A DNA stretch of 64,000 nt from Sphingomonas sp. Lineage in GTDB: Bacteria; Pseudomonadota; Alphaproteobacteria; Sphingomonadales; Sphingomonadaceae. The notes beneath the pieces are model-generated. The model had not been told where the DNA came from. It worked only from the letters and a program-made list of their open reading frames with translations, and did no database searches. The position numbers were made by a program, and so were the translations under genes. Shown piece after piece: positions 44,845 to 54,487 of the stretch (the first letter of the stretch is position 1; each line of letters opens with the position of its first letter). Where the stretch lies: NCBI RefSeq assembly GCF_017744835.1, contig NZ_JAGIAM010000001.1, positions 1,054,001-1,118,000 of the forward strand, given 5' to 3'.

Positions 44845-46020
44845 TCAGCCCGCGGCGGGGACGATCCCGGCACGGAGCAGGCGGAACGCATTGCCGCCCA
44901 TCACCTTGCGGATCTCGTCGGGCGTGAAGCCGCGGTCGACCAGCGCCTGGGTGATGGCGACGAGCTGCGCGGTGTCGAAGCCTGTGGTGACCGCGCCGTC
45001 GAAGTCCGATCCGAGCGCGACATGGTCGATCCCCACGAGGTCGCTGACATGCGCGATCGCCCGCGCGATCTCGCTGGGCGCGGTCGAGCAAACCGCGGCT
45101 TCCCAATAGCCGATCCCGACCAGCCCGCCGGTGCGCGCGATGCCGCGCACTTCCTCGTCGGTGAGGTTGCGGTTGACCTTGCAGGTTGCCTGGACGCCGC
45201 CATGGCTCGACACGACCGGGCGATGCGCCATCTTGAGCACTTCGGCGACGGTCTGGTGGCTCGAATGGGCGACGTCGACGATCATGCCGAGCTGCTCCAT
45301 CCGCCGTACGACCCGCACGCCGAGCGGCGTGAGCCCGCCCTTCTTCACGCCGTGCATCGATCCGGCGACTTCATTGTCGAAGAAATGCGCCAGGCCCGCC
45401 ATGCGGAAGCCTGCCGCATGGAGCCGGTCGAGGTTCTCGATCCGGCCTTCGATGTCCTGCAGCCCCTCGATCGAGAGCATCCCGCCCACCACCTTCGTGC
45501 CATGCGCGCGGTCGGCGAGCAGCCGGTCGAGGTCGGCGGGCGTGCGGATCATGCGCAGCTTGCCGTTGGATGCGGCGGCGGCGCGATCGAGCTTCTCGGC
45601 ATGCCAGAGCGAGCGTTCGAGCAGCGATCCCCAGGTGCGCACCGGCTGGAGCTGGGCAATCGCGAGCAGCGTGATGTTGTCGCTGTCGGCGCCGTTCGAA
45701 TCGTAATTCTGTCCCTTGGGCGTCTTGGTGACCGAGGAGAAGATCTGCAGCGCGACATTGCCGTCGATCAGCCGAGGCACATCGACTTGCCCGCGGCCCG
45801 CGCGATCGTTGAGATCGCGGTTCCACAGCAGCGTGTCGCCGTGCAGGTCGGCGATCTGGAGCGAGGCGTGGAGCGCACGCGTCGAATCCTGCACCTGCGG
45901 CATGGTGGTAGGCACCACCTTGTTCATGCCGCTTTCCACGCGCGCGGGCGCGAAGCCGAAGAAGAGCAGCAGGCCGGCGACGAGGACGATCGCCACGCCC
46001 CATGCGATTTTGTGTTTCAC
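44845..46020 (-). CDS. M19 family membrane dipeptidase
   Basis: 391 residues starting at GTG 46020, which overlaps the folA stop (GTGA). A hydrophobic N-terminal segment (AWGVAIVLVAGLLLFFGFA) exports or anchors the protein; the renal-dipeptidase-like zinc TIM barrel follows. Metal ligands are visible in LHASLQIADLHGDTLLWN (HxD), the bridging Glu in MLSIEGLQDI, and two His in DVAHSSHQTV and PVVSSHGGVQ. VALGSDFDGAV supplies the Asp. It hydrolyses dipeptides, possibly including D-amino acid ones from the cell wall. It is last in the thyA operon. Confidence 0.92.
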   Translation of the reverse strand: MKHKIAWGVAIVLVAGLLLFFGFAPARVESGMNKVVPTTMPQVQDSTRALHASLQIADLHGDTLLWNRDLNDRAGRGQVDVPRLIDGNVALQIFSSVTKTPKGQNYDSNGADSDNITLLAIAQLQPVRTWGSLLERSLWHAEKLDRAAAASNGKLRMIRTPADLDRLLADRAHGTKVVGGMLSIEGLQDIEGRIENLDRLHAAGFRMAGLAHFFDNEVAGSMHGVKKGGLTPLGVRVVRRMEQLGMIVDVAHSSHQTVAEVLKMAHRPVVSSHGGVQATCKVNRNLTDEEVRGIARTGGLVGIGYWEAAVCSTAPSEIARAIAHVSDLVGIDHVALGSDFDGAVTTGFDTAQLVAITQALVDRGFTPDEIRKVMGGNAFRLLRAGIVPAAG

Positions 46021-46505
46021 TGCGCGCGCTCCAGCGTCACGAAGCTATGCGCAGGGCGGTCGCCCTCGGCGGCATGATCCTCGCGTGCCACTTCGCGCCA
46101 CTCCGCTCCGAAATCCGGCACCACGGCGTCCCCCTCCACATCGGCATGGACTTCGGTGAGCTCGATCCGGTCGGCTCGATCGAGGAACAGCGCGAATATC
46201 TCCGCGCCGCCGATCACCGCGACTTCCTCAGCTCCCGCCAGCGCCAGCGCCTCGTCGGGCGTGTGCGCGACTTCGGCGCCCGGCGCCTGCCAGTCGCGAT
46301 CGCGCGTCAGCACGATGTGACGGCGGCCGGGAAGCGGCGCGGGAAAGCTCTCGAAGGTCTTGCGCCCCATCACCATCGGCTTGCCCATGGTCTGCGCCTT
46401 GAAGCGCTTGAGGTCCGCCGGAAGGTGCCAGGGAAGCCGTCCCTCGCGCCCGATCACGCCATTGTCGGCGCGCGCGAGGTGGAAGGTGACGCGGGGCGCC
46501 GTCAA
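46017..46505 (-). CDS. folA: Dihydrofolate reductase
   Basis: 162 residues; reduces dihydrofolate to tetrahydrofolate with NADPH. Typical features are ARADNGVIGREGRLPWHLPADLKRFK (active-site Trp and Asp), MGRKTFESFP, and VAVIGGAEIFALFLDRADRIELTEV. There is no ATG before the conserved N-terminus; TTG 46505 gives the right length and overlaps the glutaminyl cyclase stop (TTGA). Pairing with thyA in one operon makes sense since thymidylate synthase consumes methylene-THF and releases dihydrofolate. Confidence 0.95.
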   Translation of the reverse strand: MTAPRVTFHLARADNGVIGREGRLPWHLPADLKRFKAQTMGKPMVMGRKTFESFPAPLPGRRHIVLTRDRDWQAPGAEVAHTPDEALALAGAEEVAVIGGAEIFALFLDRADRIELTEVHADVEGDAVVPDFGAEWREVAREDHAAEGDRPAHSFVTLERAQ

Positions 46506-47341
46506 TTCGCGGGGCAGCGCATCAGCGCGGCGGCCTGATCGCTCGCGGCACCTGTGGGCGGCTTGCTCGACACGCGGACCTCGTAGAGTTCGGGCCACAT
46601 CTTGCCGGTCACGAAGATGCGCTTGGCGGCGGCATCATAGGCGATGCCGTTGGGCACTTCGTCGACGTCGGGGTTGGCCGGGCCAAGCGCGGCCACGTCG
46701 ACGAAGCCCTTCACCTTGCCGGTCGTCGGATCGATCCGCGCGATCAGGTCGGTGCGCCAGATGTTCGCCCAGATCTCCCCGTCGATCCATTCGAGCTCGT
46801 TGAGCTCCTCGACCGGGCAGCCGTTGGCGGTGACCTTCAGCGTGCGCTGTTGCTTGAGCGTCTCGGGGTCGAGGAAGCGCAGCTCGGGCGTGCCGTCGCT
46901 CATGATCACCGACTTGCCGTCGTGCGTCAGGCCCCAGCCTTCGCCCGGATAGGGGAACTCGCCCTTCGGGGTGAAGTCGGCGCGGTTGTAGATGAAGCCC
47001 TTCTGGTCCTTCCAGCTCAGCTGGTAGAGCTTGTCCTTCCAGCCAACGATGCCTTCGCCAAAATAGGGAAGCGGCAGCTCGCGCTGCGCGAGGACCTCGC
47101 CCGTATCCAGCTTCACCTTGCGGATGCCCGAAGTGCCTTCCTCGCCAGTGCCCTCGAACAGTGCGCCGTCCTCGAAGAACAGCCCCTGGGTGAAGGCGAG
47201 CGGGTCGTGCGGGTAGGTGTGCACGACCTCGACGGTCTGGACGGTCGGCGGCGCATCGTCCTCGGCGCGCACCAGAAACCACCAGCCGGCGGCGACGAGC
47301 ACGATCGCGGCCAGCGCGATCCAGAGCAGCTTGCTACGCAT
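46502..47341 (-). CDS. Glutaminyl-peptide cyclotransferase (beta-propeller type)
   Basis: 279 residues. One hydrophobic N-terminal segment (LLWIALAAIVLVAAGWWFLV) acts as signal or anchor, and the rest is the five-bladed propeller glutaminyl cyclase of the plant/bacterial type: HTYPHDPLAFTQGLFFEDGALFEGTG, QLSWKDQKGFIYN, NELEWIDGEIWANIWRTDLIARIDP, PNGIAYDAAAKRIFVTGKMWPELYEV. It converts N-terminal Gln to pyroglutamate in the periplasm. It sits between thyA (5 bases) and folA (overlap), unusual company for a periplasmic enzyme. Confidence 0.9.
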   Translation of the reverse strand: MRSKLLWIALAAIVLVAAGWWFLVRAEDDAPPTVQTVEVVHTYPHDPLAFTQGLFFEDGALFEGTGEEGTSGIRKVKLDTGEVLAQRELPLPYFGEGIVGWKDKLYQLSWKDQKGFIYNRADFTPKGEFPYPGEGWGLTHDGKSVIMSDGTPELRFLDPETLKQQRTLKVTANGCPVEELNELEWIDGEIWANIWRTDLIARIDPTTGKVKGFVDVAALGPANPDVDEVPNGIAYDAAAKRIFVTGKMWPELYEVRVSSKPPTGAASDQAAALMRCPAN

Positions 47342-47346
47342 CCCGA

Positions 47347-48141
47347 TCAGACCGCCACCGGAGCCTTGATGTGCGGCTGGGCCTCATATCCGTGGATCAC
47401 GAAATCCTCATATTCATAAGCGTCGATCGAAGGCGGCTTGCGCAGAATCTCGAGCCGCGGGAGCTGGCCGGGCGTGCGGCCGAGCTGCTCGCGCGCCTGA
47501 TCGAGATGGTTGGAGTAGAGGTGGCAGTCGCCGCCGGTCCAGATGAACTCGCCGGGCTGGAGCCCCGCCTGCTGCGCGAGCAGATGGGTGAGCAGCGCGT
47601 AGCTGGCGATGTTGAACGGCACGCCGAGGAAGATGTCCGCCGAGCGCTGGTAGAGCTGCAGGCTCAGCCGTCCGTTCGCGACATGGCACTGGAACAGGCA
47701 ATGACAGGGCGCCAGGGCCATGGCGTGGAGGTCGCCCGGGTTCCAGGCCGAGACGACCATCCGGCGCGACGCGGGGTTGGTCTTGAGCGTCTCGATCAGC
47801 TCGGCGATCTGGTCGATGCTGCGCCCGTCGGCTGCCTCCCAGTCGCGCCACTGCTTGCCATAGACGGGGCCGAGGTCGCCGGTCTCGTCGGCCCATTCGT
47901 CCCAGATGCTCACCTTGCGGTCCTGAAGCCACTTCACATTGGTGTCGCCGCGCAGGAACCACAGCAGCTCGACGATGATCGAGCGGATGTGGAGCTTCTT
48001 GGTGGTGAGCAGCGGAAAGCCCTCGGCCAGGTCGAAGCGCATCTGGTGGCCGAACACCGAGCGCGTGCCGGTGCCCGTGCGGTCCATCGTCTCCGCGCCT
48101 TGGGTGAGCGCGCGCTCCATCAGGTCGAGATACTGGCGCAT
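47347..48141 (-). CDS. thyA: Thymidylate synthase
   Basis: 264 residues, the E. coli length. Makes dTMP from dUMP with methylene-THF. The catalytic Cys is in [14 protein letters not shown] (about residue 146), with [13 protein letters not shown] before it and [21 protein letters not shown] after it; the C-terminus ends APVAV. First gene of the operon thyA-cyclase-folA-dipeptidase. Divergent from the RadC-like gene. Confidence 0.98.
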   Translation of the reverse strand: MRQYLDLMERALTQGAETMDRTGTGTRSVFGHQMRFDLAEGFPLLTTKKLHIRSIIVELLWFLRGDTNVKWLQDRKVSIWDEWADETGDLGPVYGKQWRDWEAADGRSIDQIAELIETLKTNPASRRMVVSAWNPGDLHAMALAPCHCLFQCHVANGRLSLQLYQRSADIFLGVPFNIASYALLTHLLAQQAGLQPGEFIWTGGDCHLYSNHLDQAREQLGRTPGQLPRLEILRKPPSIDAYEYEDFVIHGYEAQPHIKAPVAV

Positions 48142-48249
48142 CGCGCGAGCCTAGGGGGCCGCCGGGCCGGCCGCAAGTATGCGCCGCGTTGCTCCGTAAT
48201 GGACCGGGATGCGCTTCGGCGGGCATGAAGCGGCGGGCATGATCGCGCC

Positions 48250-48633
48250 ATGGCCCAATCCCGACGCCTGATCGATGTCGATGCGGCGGGGCTGCTCTTC
48301 GCGCCGCTGGCCCGGGCGCGAACCGAAGTCGTCGCCTTCGCCTATCTCGCCGCCGACCATGGTCTTCTGGGCCTGCGCCATACGCGCTCCCCCCGACCCG
48401 ACGGGGTGGCGCTGACGATACGCGACGTCGCCGCCCAGGCGCTGGCGCTCGACGCCGCGGCGGTGGTGATGGCGCACAACCATCCGAGCGGCGATCCCAC
48501 GCCCAGCACCGCCGACCGCGACGCGACGCGCCGGATCGCGCACGCGCTGGCGACACTCGAGGTGCGCCTGCTCGATCATCTCGTGGTGGCGGCGCGCGGC
48601 ACGGCCAGCTTCCGCCGGCTGGGGCTACTCTGA
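48250..48633 (+). CDS. JAB/MPN+ domain protein (RadC C-terminal domain only)
   Basis: 127 residues containing just the metalloprotease-like domain of RadC: conserved Glu in ARTEVVAFAYLA, the HNHPSGDPTPSTADRDAT zinc motif (about 77-94) and the C-terminal LLDHLVVAARG. Full RadC proteins have an extra helix-hairpin-helix half and are about 220 residues. Despite the name, RadC has no proven DNA-repair role; the JAMM fold suggests a peptidase or isopeptidase. Its stop overlaps the convergent methyltransferase gene by 9 bases. Confidence 0.8.
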   Translation: MAQSRRLIDVDAAGLLFAPLARARTEVVAFAYLAADHGLLGLRHTRSPRPDGVALTIRDVAAQALALDAAAVVMAHNHPSGDPTPSTADRDATRRIAHALATLEVRLLDHLVVAARGTASFRRLGLL

Positions 48634-49398
48634 GCCCTGGCTCGGATCGATCCTGGCGGGCGCGGCAGTGGCGCCCGAGCGGCAGGCCTTGATCGTGCCC
48701 GGCTCGGGGCTGGGCCCGGCGGCGCGGAAGATCGCGATATAGCCGCCGGCCGACGGCATCGGCCGCATCGATACGAGCTGATAGCCTACCGCCGCGAACT
48801 CGCATTTGAGCAGGTCGGGCGGCGTGCCATGGTCCTGGGTGCTCCGGTTGGCGTCGACCACGATCACTTGCCCGTCAGGGGTCAGCGAGGGGCGCAGCCG
48901 CCACAGGAATTCATAGGGCGATTCGATCTCGTGGTACATGTGGACCATGAGCACCCGGTGGAAGCTCGCCTCGGGCAGCCGCGGGTCGGCGGGCAGGCCG
49001 AGCCTGACGCTGACGTTGTTCAGCCGCTCGCGCACCACGCGCGTGCCCAGCTCCTCGATGATGTCAGGAACGATGTCCTCGGCCACCACCCGGCCCTTGG
49101 CGCCGACGCGCTGGCCCAGGCGGATCGTGTAATAGCCTTCGCCGGCGCCGATGTCGGCAACCGTCATCCCCGGCTTGATCCCCGCCAGGTCCATGACCTG
49201 CGCCGCTTCGTTGAGCCGGTCGCGCGCTTCCTCGGTCGACCAGCGTGCCGAGACGATCGACGCCACCGGCCGGTCGGCGGCGGGGAAGCCCGTATGCGGA
49301 TCGTGCCGCTTCTCGTCCTTGCCTGCCGCGCCGCCGCCGCACGCCGCCAGCAGCAGCAGCGGGAGCAGCGCGCCTGCGGACGAGCGGGCCAGGATCAA
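48625..49398 (-). CDS. Predicted lipoprotein class I SAM-dependent methyltransferase
   Basis: 257 residues from TTG 49398 (GGAGG 7 bases upstream, TTGA overlap with prfB). The N-terminus is a signal peptide ending in the lipobox LLAAC (Cys near 20). Next comes a complete methyltransferase core: [20 protein letters not shown] (motif I), [14 protein letters not shown], and [15 protein letters not shown] at the position of motif IV. A SAM-dependent enzyme outside the cytoplasm is unexpected, since SAM is cytoplasmic; the domain may bind something else or the signal may not be cleaved. Exported members are common in sphingomonads. Coupled to prfB. Confidence 0.8.
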   Translation of the reverse strand: MILARSSAGALLPLLLLAACGGGAAGKDEKRHDPHTGFPAADRPVASIVSARWSTEEARDRLNEAAQVMDLAGIKPGMTVADIGAGEGYYTIRLGQRVGAKGRVVAEDIVPDIIEELGTRVVRERLNNVSVRLGLPADPRLPEASFHRVLMVHMYHEIESPYEFLWRLRPSLTPDGQVIVVDANRSTQDHGTPPDLLKCEFAAVGYQLVSMRPMPSAGGYIAIFRAAGPSPEPGTIKACRSGATAAPARIDPSQGSE

Positions 49399-50522
49399 TC
49401 GACGTCCTCCACCTCGACCGTCTCGCCGGTCACGCGCTGCGACAGCGCCGACGCCATGAACGGGTCGAGTGCGCCGTCGAGCACGTCGCCCGGCGCAGTC
49501 GAAGTCACGCCGGTGCGCAGGTCCTTCACCAGCTGGTACGGCTGGAGGACGTAGCTGCGGATCTGGTGACCCCAGCCGATGTCGGTCTTGGTGGCGTTCT
49601 GCGCATTGGCGGCCGCCTCGCGCTCGGCCAGCTCGCGCTCGTAGAGGCGCGCGCGGAGCTGGTTGTAGGCCTCGGCCTTGTTCTTGTGCTGCGAGCGCTG
49701 GTTCTGGCACTGCACCACGATGCCGGTGGGCAAGTGAGTGATGCGCACCGCCGAATCGGTGGTGTTGATGTGCTGGCCGCCCGCGCCGGAAGCGCGATAG
49801 GTGTCGATGCGCAGCTCGCTGTCGTTGATCTCGATGTCGATGTTCTCGTCGATCACCGGATAGACCCAGACCGACGAGAAGCTCGTGTGCCGCCGCGCCG
49901 CGCTGTCATAGGGCGAGATGCGCACCAGCCGGTGCACGCCGCTCTCGGTCTTGGCATAGCCATAGGCGTTCTCGCCCTTCACCAGCAGCGTTGCCGACTT
50001 GATGCCCGCCTGCTCGCCGGCATGATAGTCGATCAGCTCGACCTTGTAGCCGTGCCGTTCGGCCCAGCGCGTGTACATGCGCTGGAGCATCCCCGCCCAG
50101 TCCTGGCTCTCGGTGCCGCCGGCGCCCGAGTTGATCTCGATATAGGTGTCGTTGGCGTCGGCCTCGCCCGAGAGCAGCGCCTTGACCTTGTCGATCTCGG
50201 CGCGCTCGGCGAGCGCGGCCAGGCTGGCGGTGCCTTCGCTCGCCATTTCCTCGTCGCCCTCGGCCTCGGCCATCTCGATCAGCTCGGCGGTGTCGTTGAG
50301 CTCGGTCTCGATCGCGCGCGTGGCGGTGATCGCCTCGTCGAGGCGTCGGCGCTCGCGCATCACGTCCTGCGCCTGCTTGGCGTCGTTCCACAGCGTAGGA
50401 TCCTCGACGCGCGCATTGAGCTCGTCGAGCCGGCGCAGCGCGCGGTCCCAGTCGAGGAAGCGGCGCAGCAGCGCCAGCGCGCCGTTGATCTTGTCCACAT
50501 ATGCCTGCGCTTCGGCGCGCAT
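49395..50522 (-). CDS. prfB: Peptide chain release factor 2
   Basis: 375 residues. RF2 recognises UGA and UAA and releases the peptide through GGQ, here [15 protein letters not shown] (about 245). The SPF-type anticodon tripeptide is in [20 protein letters not shown]. The reading frame is continuous, so this gene lacks the programmed +1 frameshift that controls RF2 in E. coli. It lies 117 bases after mrcA and is coupled to the methyltransferase. Confidence 0.96.
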   Translation of the reverse strand: MRAEAQAYVDKINGALALLRRFLDWDRALRRLDELNARVEDPTLWNDAKQAQDVMRERRRLDEAITATRAIETELNDTAELIEMAEAEGDEEMASEGTASLAALAERAEIDKVKALLSGEADANDTYIEINSGAGGTESQDWAGMLQRMYTRWAERHGYKVELIDYHAGEQAGIKSATLLVKGENAYGYAKTESGVHRLVRISPYDSAARRHTSFSSVWVYPVIDENIDIEINDSELRIDTYRASGAGGQHINTTDSAVRITHLPTGIVVQCQNQRSQHKNKAEAYNQLRARLYERELAEREAAANAQNATKTDIGWGHQIRSYVLQPYQLVKDLRTGVTSTAPGDVLDGALDPFMASALSQRVTGETVEVEDVD

Positions 50523-50639
50523 AAAATCACTCCGGGTCTTCGTTCTGCCGTCGCTCCCGCCGGACGGGAAGCATGCTCGCCGATGCTGGAGAGTGATCCC
50601 TGGCTGGGACGACGGTGGTGAGCCTATATAGGTGCGGCG

Positions 50640-53171
50640 CTAGTAGATTCCGCCCTCGCGTTGCAAGAAGTCGCTGTCGCGCGGAGTCTCGGCCTGCGGC
50701 GTGGCCTTCCGGGTCTCGACGCGCTTGGCCGCTTCCTGCTGCGCCTTTTCCTCCTCCTGCTGGGTGCGGCGTTCGCGGCGCGGCTCGACCGCCGGCTTGA
50801 AGGCTTCCCAGATCACCGGCGACAGCGGGTCGTTGCTCGGCCAGGCACCCGTGACCGGCTTGCCGCTCGCGCGGTCGATCCGCACCATCCGGATGCCGGC
50901 GGGCGCCGTGAAGGGCACCACTTCCATGTCCTTGTAGGCCGGAATGGCGAACTGCTTGAAGATCGGCGCCGCGATCGAGCCGCCCTGCGCATAGCCGCCA
51001 AGGTTGGTCGGATTGTCGTAGCCGAGATAGAGCCCGGCGAGCATCTGCGGCGAGCCGCCGACGAACCACACGTCGGTCGGGCCCGAGGTGGTGCCGGTCT
51101 TGCCCATCAGCGGCCGGCCCAGGTCGCGCAGCACCGTGGCGGTGCCGCGCTGGACCACGCCCTCGGCGATATGGACGATCTGGTAGGCGCTCATCGGATC
51201 GATCACCTGCCGCGTGCGCGCCACCGGTCGCGGCATCGCGCCGCCGTTCCAGTCGGGCGCGTTGCAGCGATCGCACGGGCGCCAGTTCTCCGGCCAGACG
51301 ACTTCGCCGCGGCGGTTCTGGACGAAGTCGATCAGCGACGGGTTGAGCGCGCGGCCGTGGTTCACCAGGATCGAATAGGCGTTAACCATGCGCATCACGG
51401 TCGTCTCGCCCGCGCCGAGCGCATAGCTCAGATAGGGCGGATATTTTTCCTTCGAGACGCCGATGCGCTGGATCAGGTCTACGACGTGATCCATCCCGAT
51501 TCGGTTGGCGACCTGCACCGTCATCAGGTTGCGCGACTGCTCGACGCCCCAGCGCAGCGTCTTGGGGCCGGCGCCGCGCTGGTTGGCGAAGTTGCGGAAG
51601 CACTTCTGGCCGAGCTGCGCGCCCTGCCAGACGCAGAAGGGACCGTCGACGACGATCGAGGCGGGGGTGAGCCCGTTCTCCATCGCCGCGGCATAGACGA
51701 TCGGCTTGATCGTCGAGCCTGGCTGGCGCTGCGCCTGGGTAGCGCGGTTGAATGCCTGGATGCGCGAATCGAAGCCGCCCTGCATCGCCAGCACGCGGCC
51801 GGTGCGCGGATCCTCGACCACCATGCCGCCCGAGACGCGCGGCACGCTGCGCAGCGCATAGCTGCCGCCGCTCGGCGCGACAGCGATGATGTCGCCGGGC
51901 TGGAGGGCGGAGAAAGCCTCGCCGCCCTTGCCGCGCACCGGCATGGTTGCGGCATAGCGCGGCAGCGTTCCGGTGCGTCCGTCGTCGAAGCCGATCTGCC
52001 AGGCGTCGCCCTGCCGCTCGATCACGATCGCGGCGCGCCAGTCCTCGTAATCGAGGCCGATGTTGGTGTTGAGGAAGGGCTGGAGCCAGCCGTTCGCGAC
52101 GTCGGCCTTGCCGATCGGTCCGCTCCAGCCACGGCCGTGGTCGTAGCGCAGCAGCCCGTCGCGCAGTGCCTTTTGCGCATATTGCTGGAGCTTGGGATCG
52201 AGCGAAGTGCGCACCCACAGGCCGCCCGAATAGACGCTATTGGGGCCGTCCTCCGCCTTCTCGCCGAACTTGTCCATCAGCTGGCGGCGGACTTCCTCGA
52301 TGAAATAGCCGCCCACGCGCTCGTAGCGCGGGGTCTGGCGCGGGATCGTTCCCAGCGGCGCGGCGACGCCCTCGTCGTGCTCGGCGCGCGAGATATAGCC
52401 GTTCTCGAGCATCTGCCCGAGCACCCAGTTGCGCCGCTCGAGCGCGCGGGCTTCGTAGCGTTCGGGCGCATAATTGGCCGGACCCTTGGGCAGGATCGCC
52501 AGATAGGCCATCTGCGGCAGCGTGAGCTGGTCGAGCTCCTTGCCGAAATAGGCATGCGCCGCCGCCTCGACGCCGCCGGCATTGCGGCCGAGTTCGATCG
52601 AATTGAGGTAGAGTTCGAGGATCTGCTGCTTGCTGAGCGTGTCCTCGATGCGCCACGCCAGGATCGCCTCGCGCAGCTTGCGGACATAGCTCACTTCGTT
52701 GCCCACCAGCAGGTTCTTGGCGACCTGCTGGGTAATCGTCGAGGCACCCACCGGGCGCCCGCTGCTGCGCAGGTTGTTGATCACCGCAGCGACAATGCCG
52801 GGAATGTCGACGCCGTGGTGGCTGAAGAAGGTCTTGTCCTCGGCCGAGAGGAAGGCGTGGACGAGCTGCGGCGGATATTCGGCGTAGCTCAGCTGGACGC
52901 GGCGCTCGCGGGCGTAGCTGTGGATCGGCGTGCCGTCGATCGAACGGACGTTGGTGGGCAGCGGCGGCTCATAGGAACGCAGCTTGTCGACCGAGGGCAG
53001 GTCGCGCGCGACGAACAGCCAGACGAGCGCGTACATCAGCACCGCGAGGATCGCGAGCACCGCCAGGATGCGGAACCACAGCCGGTGGCGTACGCGGCCA
53101 TAGAGACCGCCGAGTCCGCCGATCTCGCGCTTGAGCCGCAGTTTTACGTTGGAAATCGTGCCGTCCGCCAT
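50640..53171 (-). CDS. mrcA: Penicillin-binding protein 1A
   Basis: Bifunctional class A PBP of 843 residues: a short cytoplasmic tail, one transmembrane anchor (about 33-55, FRILAVLAILAVLMYALVWLF), the GT51 glycosyltransferase domain (EDKTFFSHHGVDIPGI, QQVAKNLL, EAILAWRIE), an OB-like insert, and the transpeptidase with Ser-x-x-Lys in PGSTIKPIVYAAAMENG, SRN in EQSRNLMTV and KTGTT. It polymerises and cross-links peptidoglycan. The C-terminal tail is charged (EERRTQQEEEKAQQEAAK-like). amiC lies 65 bases upstream, so synthesis and splitting enzymes are probably coexpressed. Confidence 0.97.
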   Translation of the reverse strand: MADGTISNVKLRLKREIGGLGGLYGRVRHRLWFRILAVLAILAVLMYALVWLFVARDLPSVDKLRSYEPPLPTNVRSIDGTPIHSYARERRVQLSYAEYPPQLVHAFLSAEDKTFFSHHGVDIPGIVAAVINNLRSSGRPVGASTITQQVAKNLLVGNEVSYVRKLREAILAWRIEDTLSKQQILELYLNSIELGRNAGGVEAAAHAYFGKELDQLTLPQMAYLAILPKGPANYAPERYEARALERRNWVLGQMLENGYISRAEHDEGVAAPLGTIPRQTPRYERVGGYFIEEVRRQLMDKFGEKAEDGPNSVYSGGLWVRTSLDPKLQQYAQKALRDGLLRYDHGRGWSGPIGKADVANGWLQPFLNTNIGLDYEDWRAAIVIERQGDAWQIGFDDGRTGTLPRYAATMPVRGKGGEAFSALQPGDIIAVAPSGGSYALRSVPRVSGGMVVEDPRTGRVLAMQGGFDSRIQAFNRATQAQRQPGSTIKPIVYAAAMENGLTPASIVVDGPFCVWQGAQLGQKCFRNFANQRGAGPKTLRWGVEQSRNLMTVQVANRIGMDHVVDLIQRIGVSKEKYPPYLSYALGAGETTVMRMVNAYSILVNHGRALNPSLIDFVQNRRGEVVWPENWRPCDRCNAPDWNGGAMPRPVARTRQVIDPMSAYQIVHIAEGVVQRGTATVLRDLGRPLMGKTGTTSGPTDVWFVGGSPQMLAGLYLGYDNPTNLGGYAQGGSIAAPIFKQFAIPAYKDMEVVPFTAPAGIRMVRIDRASGKPVTGAWPSNDPLSPVIWEAFKPAVEPRRERRTQQEEEKAQQEAAKRVETRKATPQAETPRDSDFLQREGGIY

Positions 53172-53236
53172 GCGGGGTGCGGTGTAGCAGGATTGAGGGC
53201 GGATGAAAGCCGCACAATTCCCTTAGGGAGCACGGC

Positions 53237-54487
53237 CTATCGCGAAGCCAGCCGCTTGGCGAAATGGATCTCGACTGCCTTGCGCACGCTCTCGGCGACC
53301 TTGCGTCGGCCTTCCTCGGAGGCGAGGAACTCGGCGTCGTGCGGATTCGAGATATAGCCGGTCTCGAACAGCACCGAGGGCAGGTCGGGCGCCTTCAGCA
53401 CCATCAGAGAAGCCATGCGGTGGTAGTTGGACTTGATCGGAATCAGCGGCTCTGCCTCGCGGCCGAGCAGGCGCGCGAAGTCGGCGGACATGTTCATCGT
53501 CTCGCGCTGGGTGAGGTCGATCAGGATCGACGAGATGTCGGCGCTCTGCTCGCCCAGGTCGACTCCGGCAATGATGTCGGCCTTGTTCTCGCGCGCCGCG
53601 AGCCGAGCGGCTTCCTTGTCGGAGGCGACTTCGGACAGCGTGTAGACCGTCGCGCCGGTCGCGTCGGGATTGGTCGCGCTGTCGCAATGGACCGAGATGA
53701 ACAGGTCGGCCTTGAGCCGGCGCGCCAGGCCATAGCGTTCCTGGAGCACCAGGAACCGGTCGTCCTCGCGGGTGAGCGCCACGCGCACGCGGCCCGAGGC
53801 GAGCAGCGCATCCTTGATCGCCTGCGCTACCTGCAGTGTCAAATCCTTCTCGCGCAGCGATCCGTCGGGGCCGAGCGCGCCGGGATCGTGCCCGCCATGG
53901 CCCGCGTCGATCACCACCAGCGGCCGGCTCGCGTCGCCATAGACGTGCGGCAGCTTGGCCGGCGCGGCGCGGCGCGGCACCGGCATCGACACGCTGTACG
54001 AATGAAGGCTCGCCGGCTGGAGATAAGTGAGCGGCGGCAGGAAGCTCAGCCGATGCTCGGCCGCGGCGCGCGCGAAACGCGCGTCGTCCACCGTCGCGAG
54101 TTGGAGCGTGAGCGTGCGCCCGTCGACGCCGAAATTGCCCTCGGTCACGATGGCGGGGCGGGCGAGGTCGAACACGATCCGCGCTCCGTCCTCGGCGCGC
54201 GGTGCCTGGCGGATGCCCGCGATCGGCCCGCCCACCTCGACGCGGCCCCCCGGGGCGGCGCCCTGTACGTCGAGCGCGATGCGGCGCGGGTCCGAAAGCA
54301 CGAAGGCGCTGGCCCGGGCCACCGGCTCGTCGAACCTCACGACGATGCGGTCGCCGCTCACGCGGACCTGTTGGACTACCCCCGCCCAGCTCGGAACCCC
54401 CGTCAGCCAGCCGCTGAGAAGGGCGATCAGGAAAAGCACTGGGGGGATATGCCGCGTCGGGCGCCGGGGGGTCCAGCCCAAATCCAT
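53237..54487 (-). CDS. amiC: N-acetylmuramoyl-L-alanine amidase (AmiC type)
   Basis: 416 residues: signal segment (about 15-38), AMIN domain (about 40-150, VVQQVRVSGDRIVVRFDEPV) and the zinc Amidase_3 domain (about 190-410). Zinc ligands and catalytic residues are visible in VVIDAGHGGHDPGALGPDG (first His), the Glu in SLREKDLTLQVAQAI, FISVHCDSATN (His) and SVLFETGYISN (Glu). AmiC cleaves the stem peptide from glycan at the septum and is usually switched on by EnvC- or NlpD-type activators; an EnvC-like protein is encoded at 12974-14158. I chose ATG 54487 over a TTG six codons upstream. Confidence 0.95.
   Translation of the reverse strand: MDLGWTPRRPTRHIPPVLFLIALLSGWLTGVPSWAGVVQQVRVSGDRIVVRFDEPVARASAFVLSDPRRIALDVQGAAPGGRVEVGGPIAGIRQAPRAEDGARIVFDLARPAIVTEGNFGVDGRTLTLQLATVDDARFARAAAEHRLSFLPPLTYLQPASLHSYSVSMPVPRRAAPAKLPHVYGDASRPLVVIDAGHGGHDPGALGPDGSLREKDLTLQVAQAIKDALLASGRVRVALTREDDRFLVLQERYGLARRLKADLFISVHCDSATNPDATGATVYTLSEVASDKEAARLAARENKADIIAGVDLGEQSADISSILIDLTQRETMNMSADFARLLGREAEPLIPIKSNYHRMASLMVLKAPDLPSVLFETGYISNPHDAEFLASEEGRRKVAESVRKAVEIHFAKRLASR

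Noticed and set aside
49395..50522. Programmed +1 frameshift in prfB
   Set aside because: The reading frame is continuous and no in-frame UGA with a CUU slippery codon is present near codon 25.
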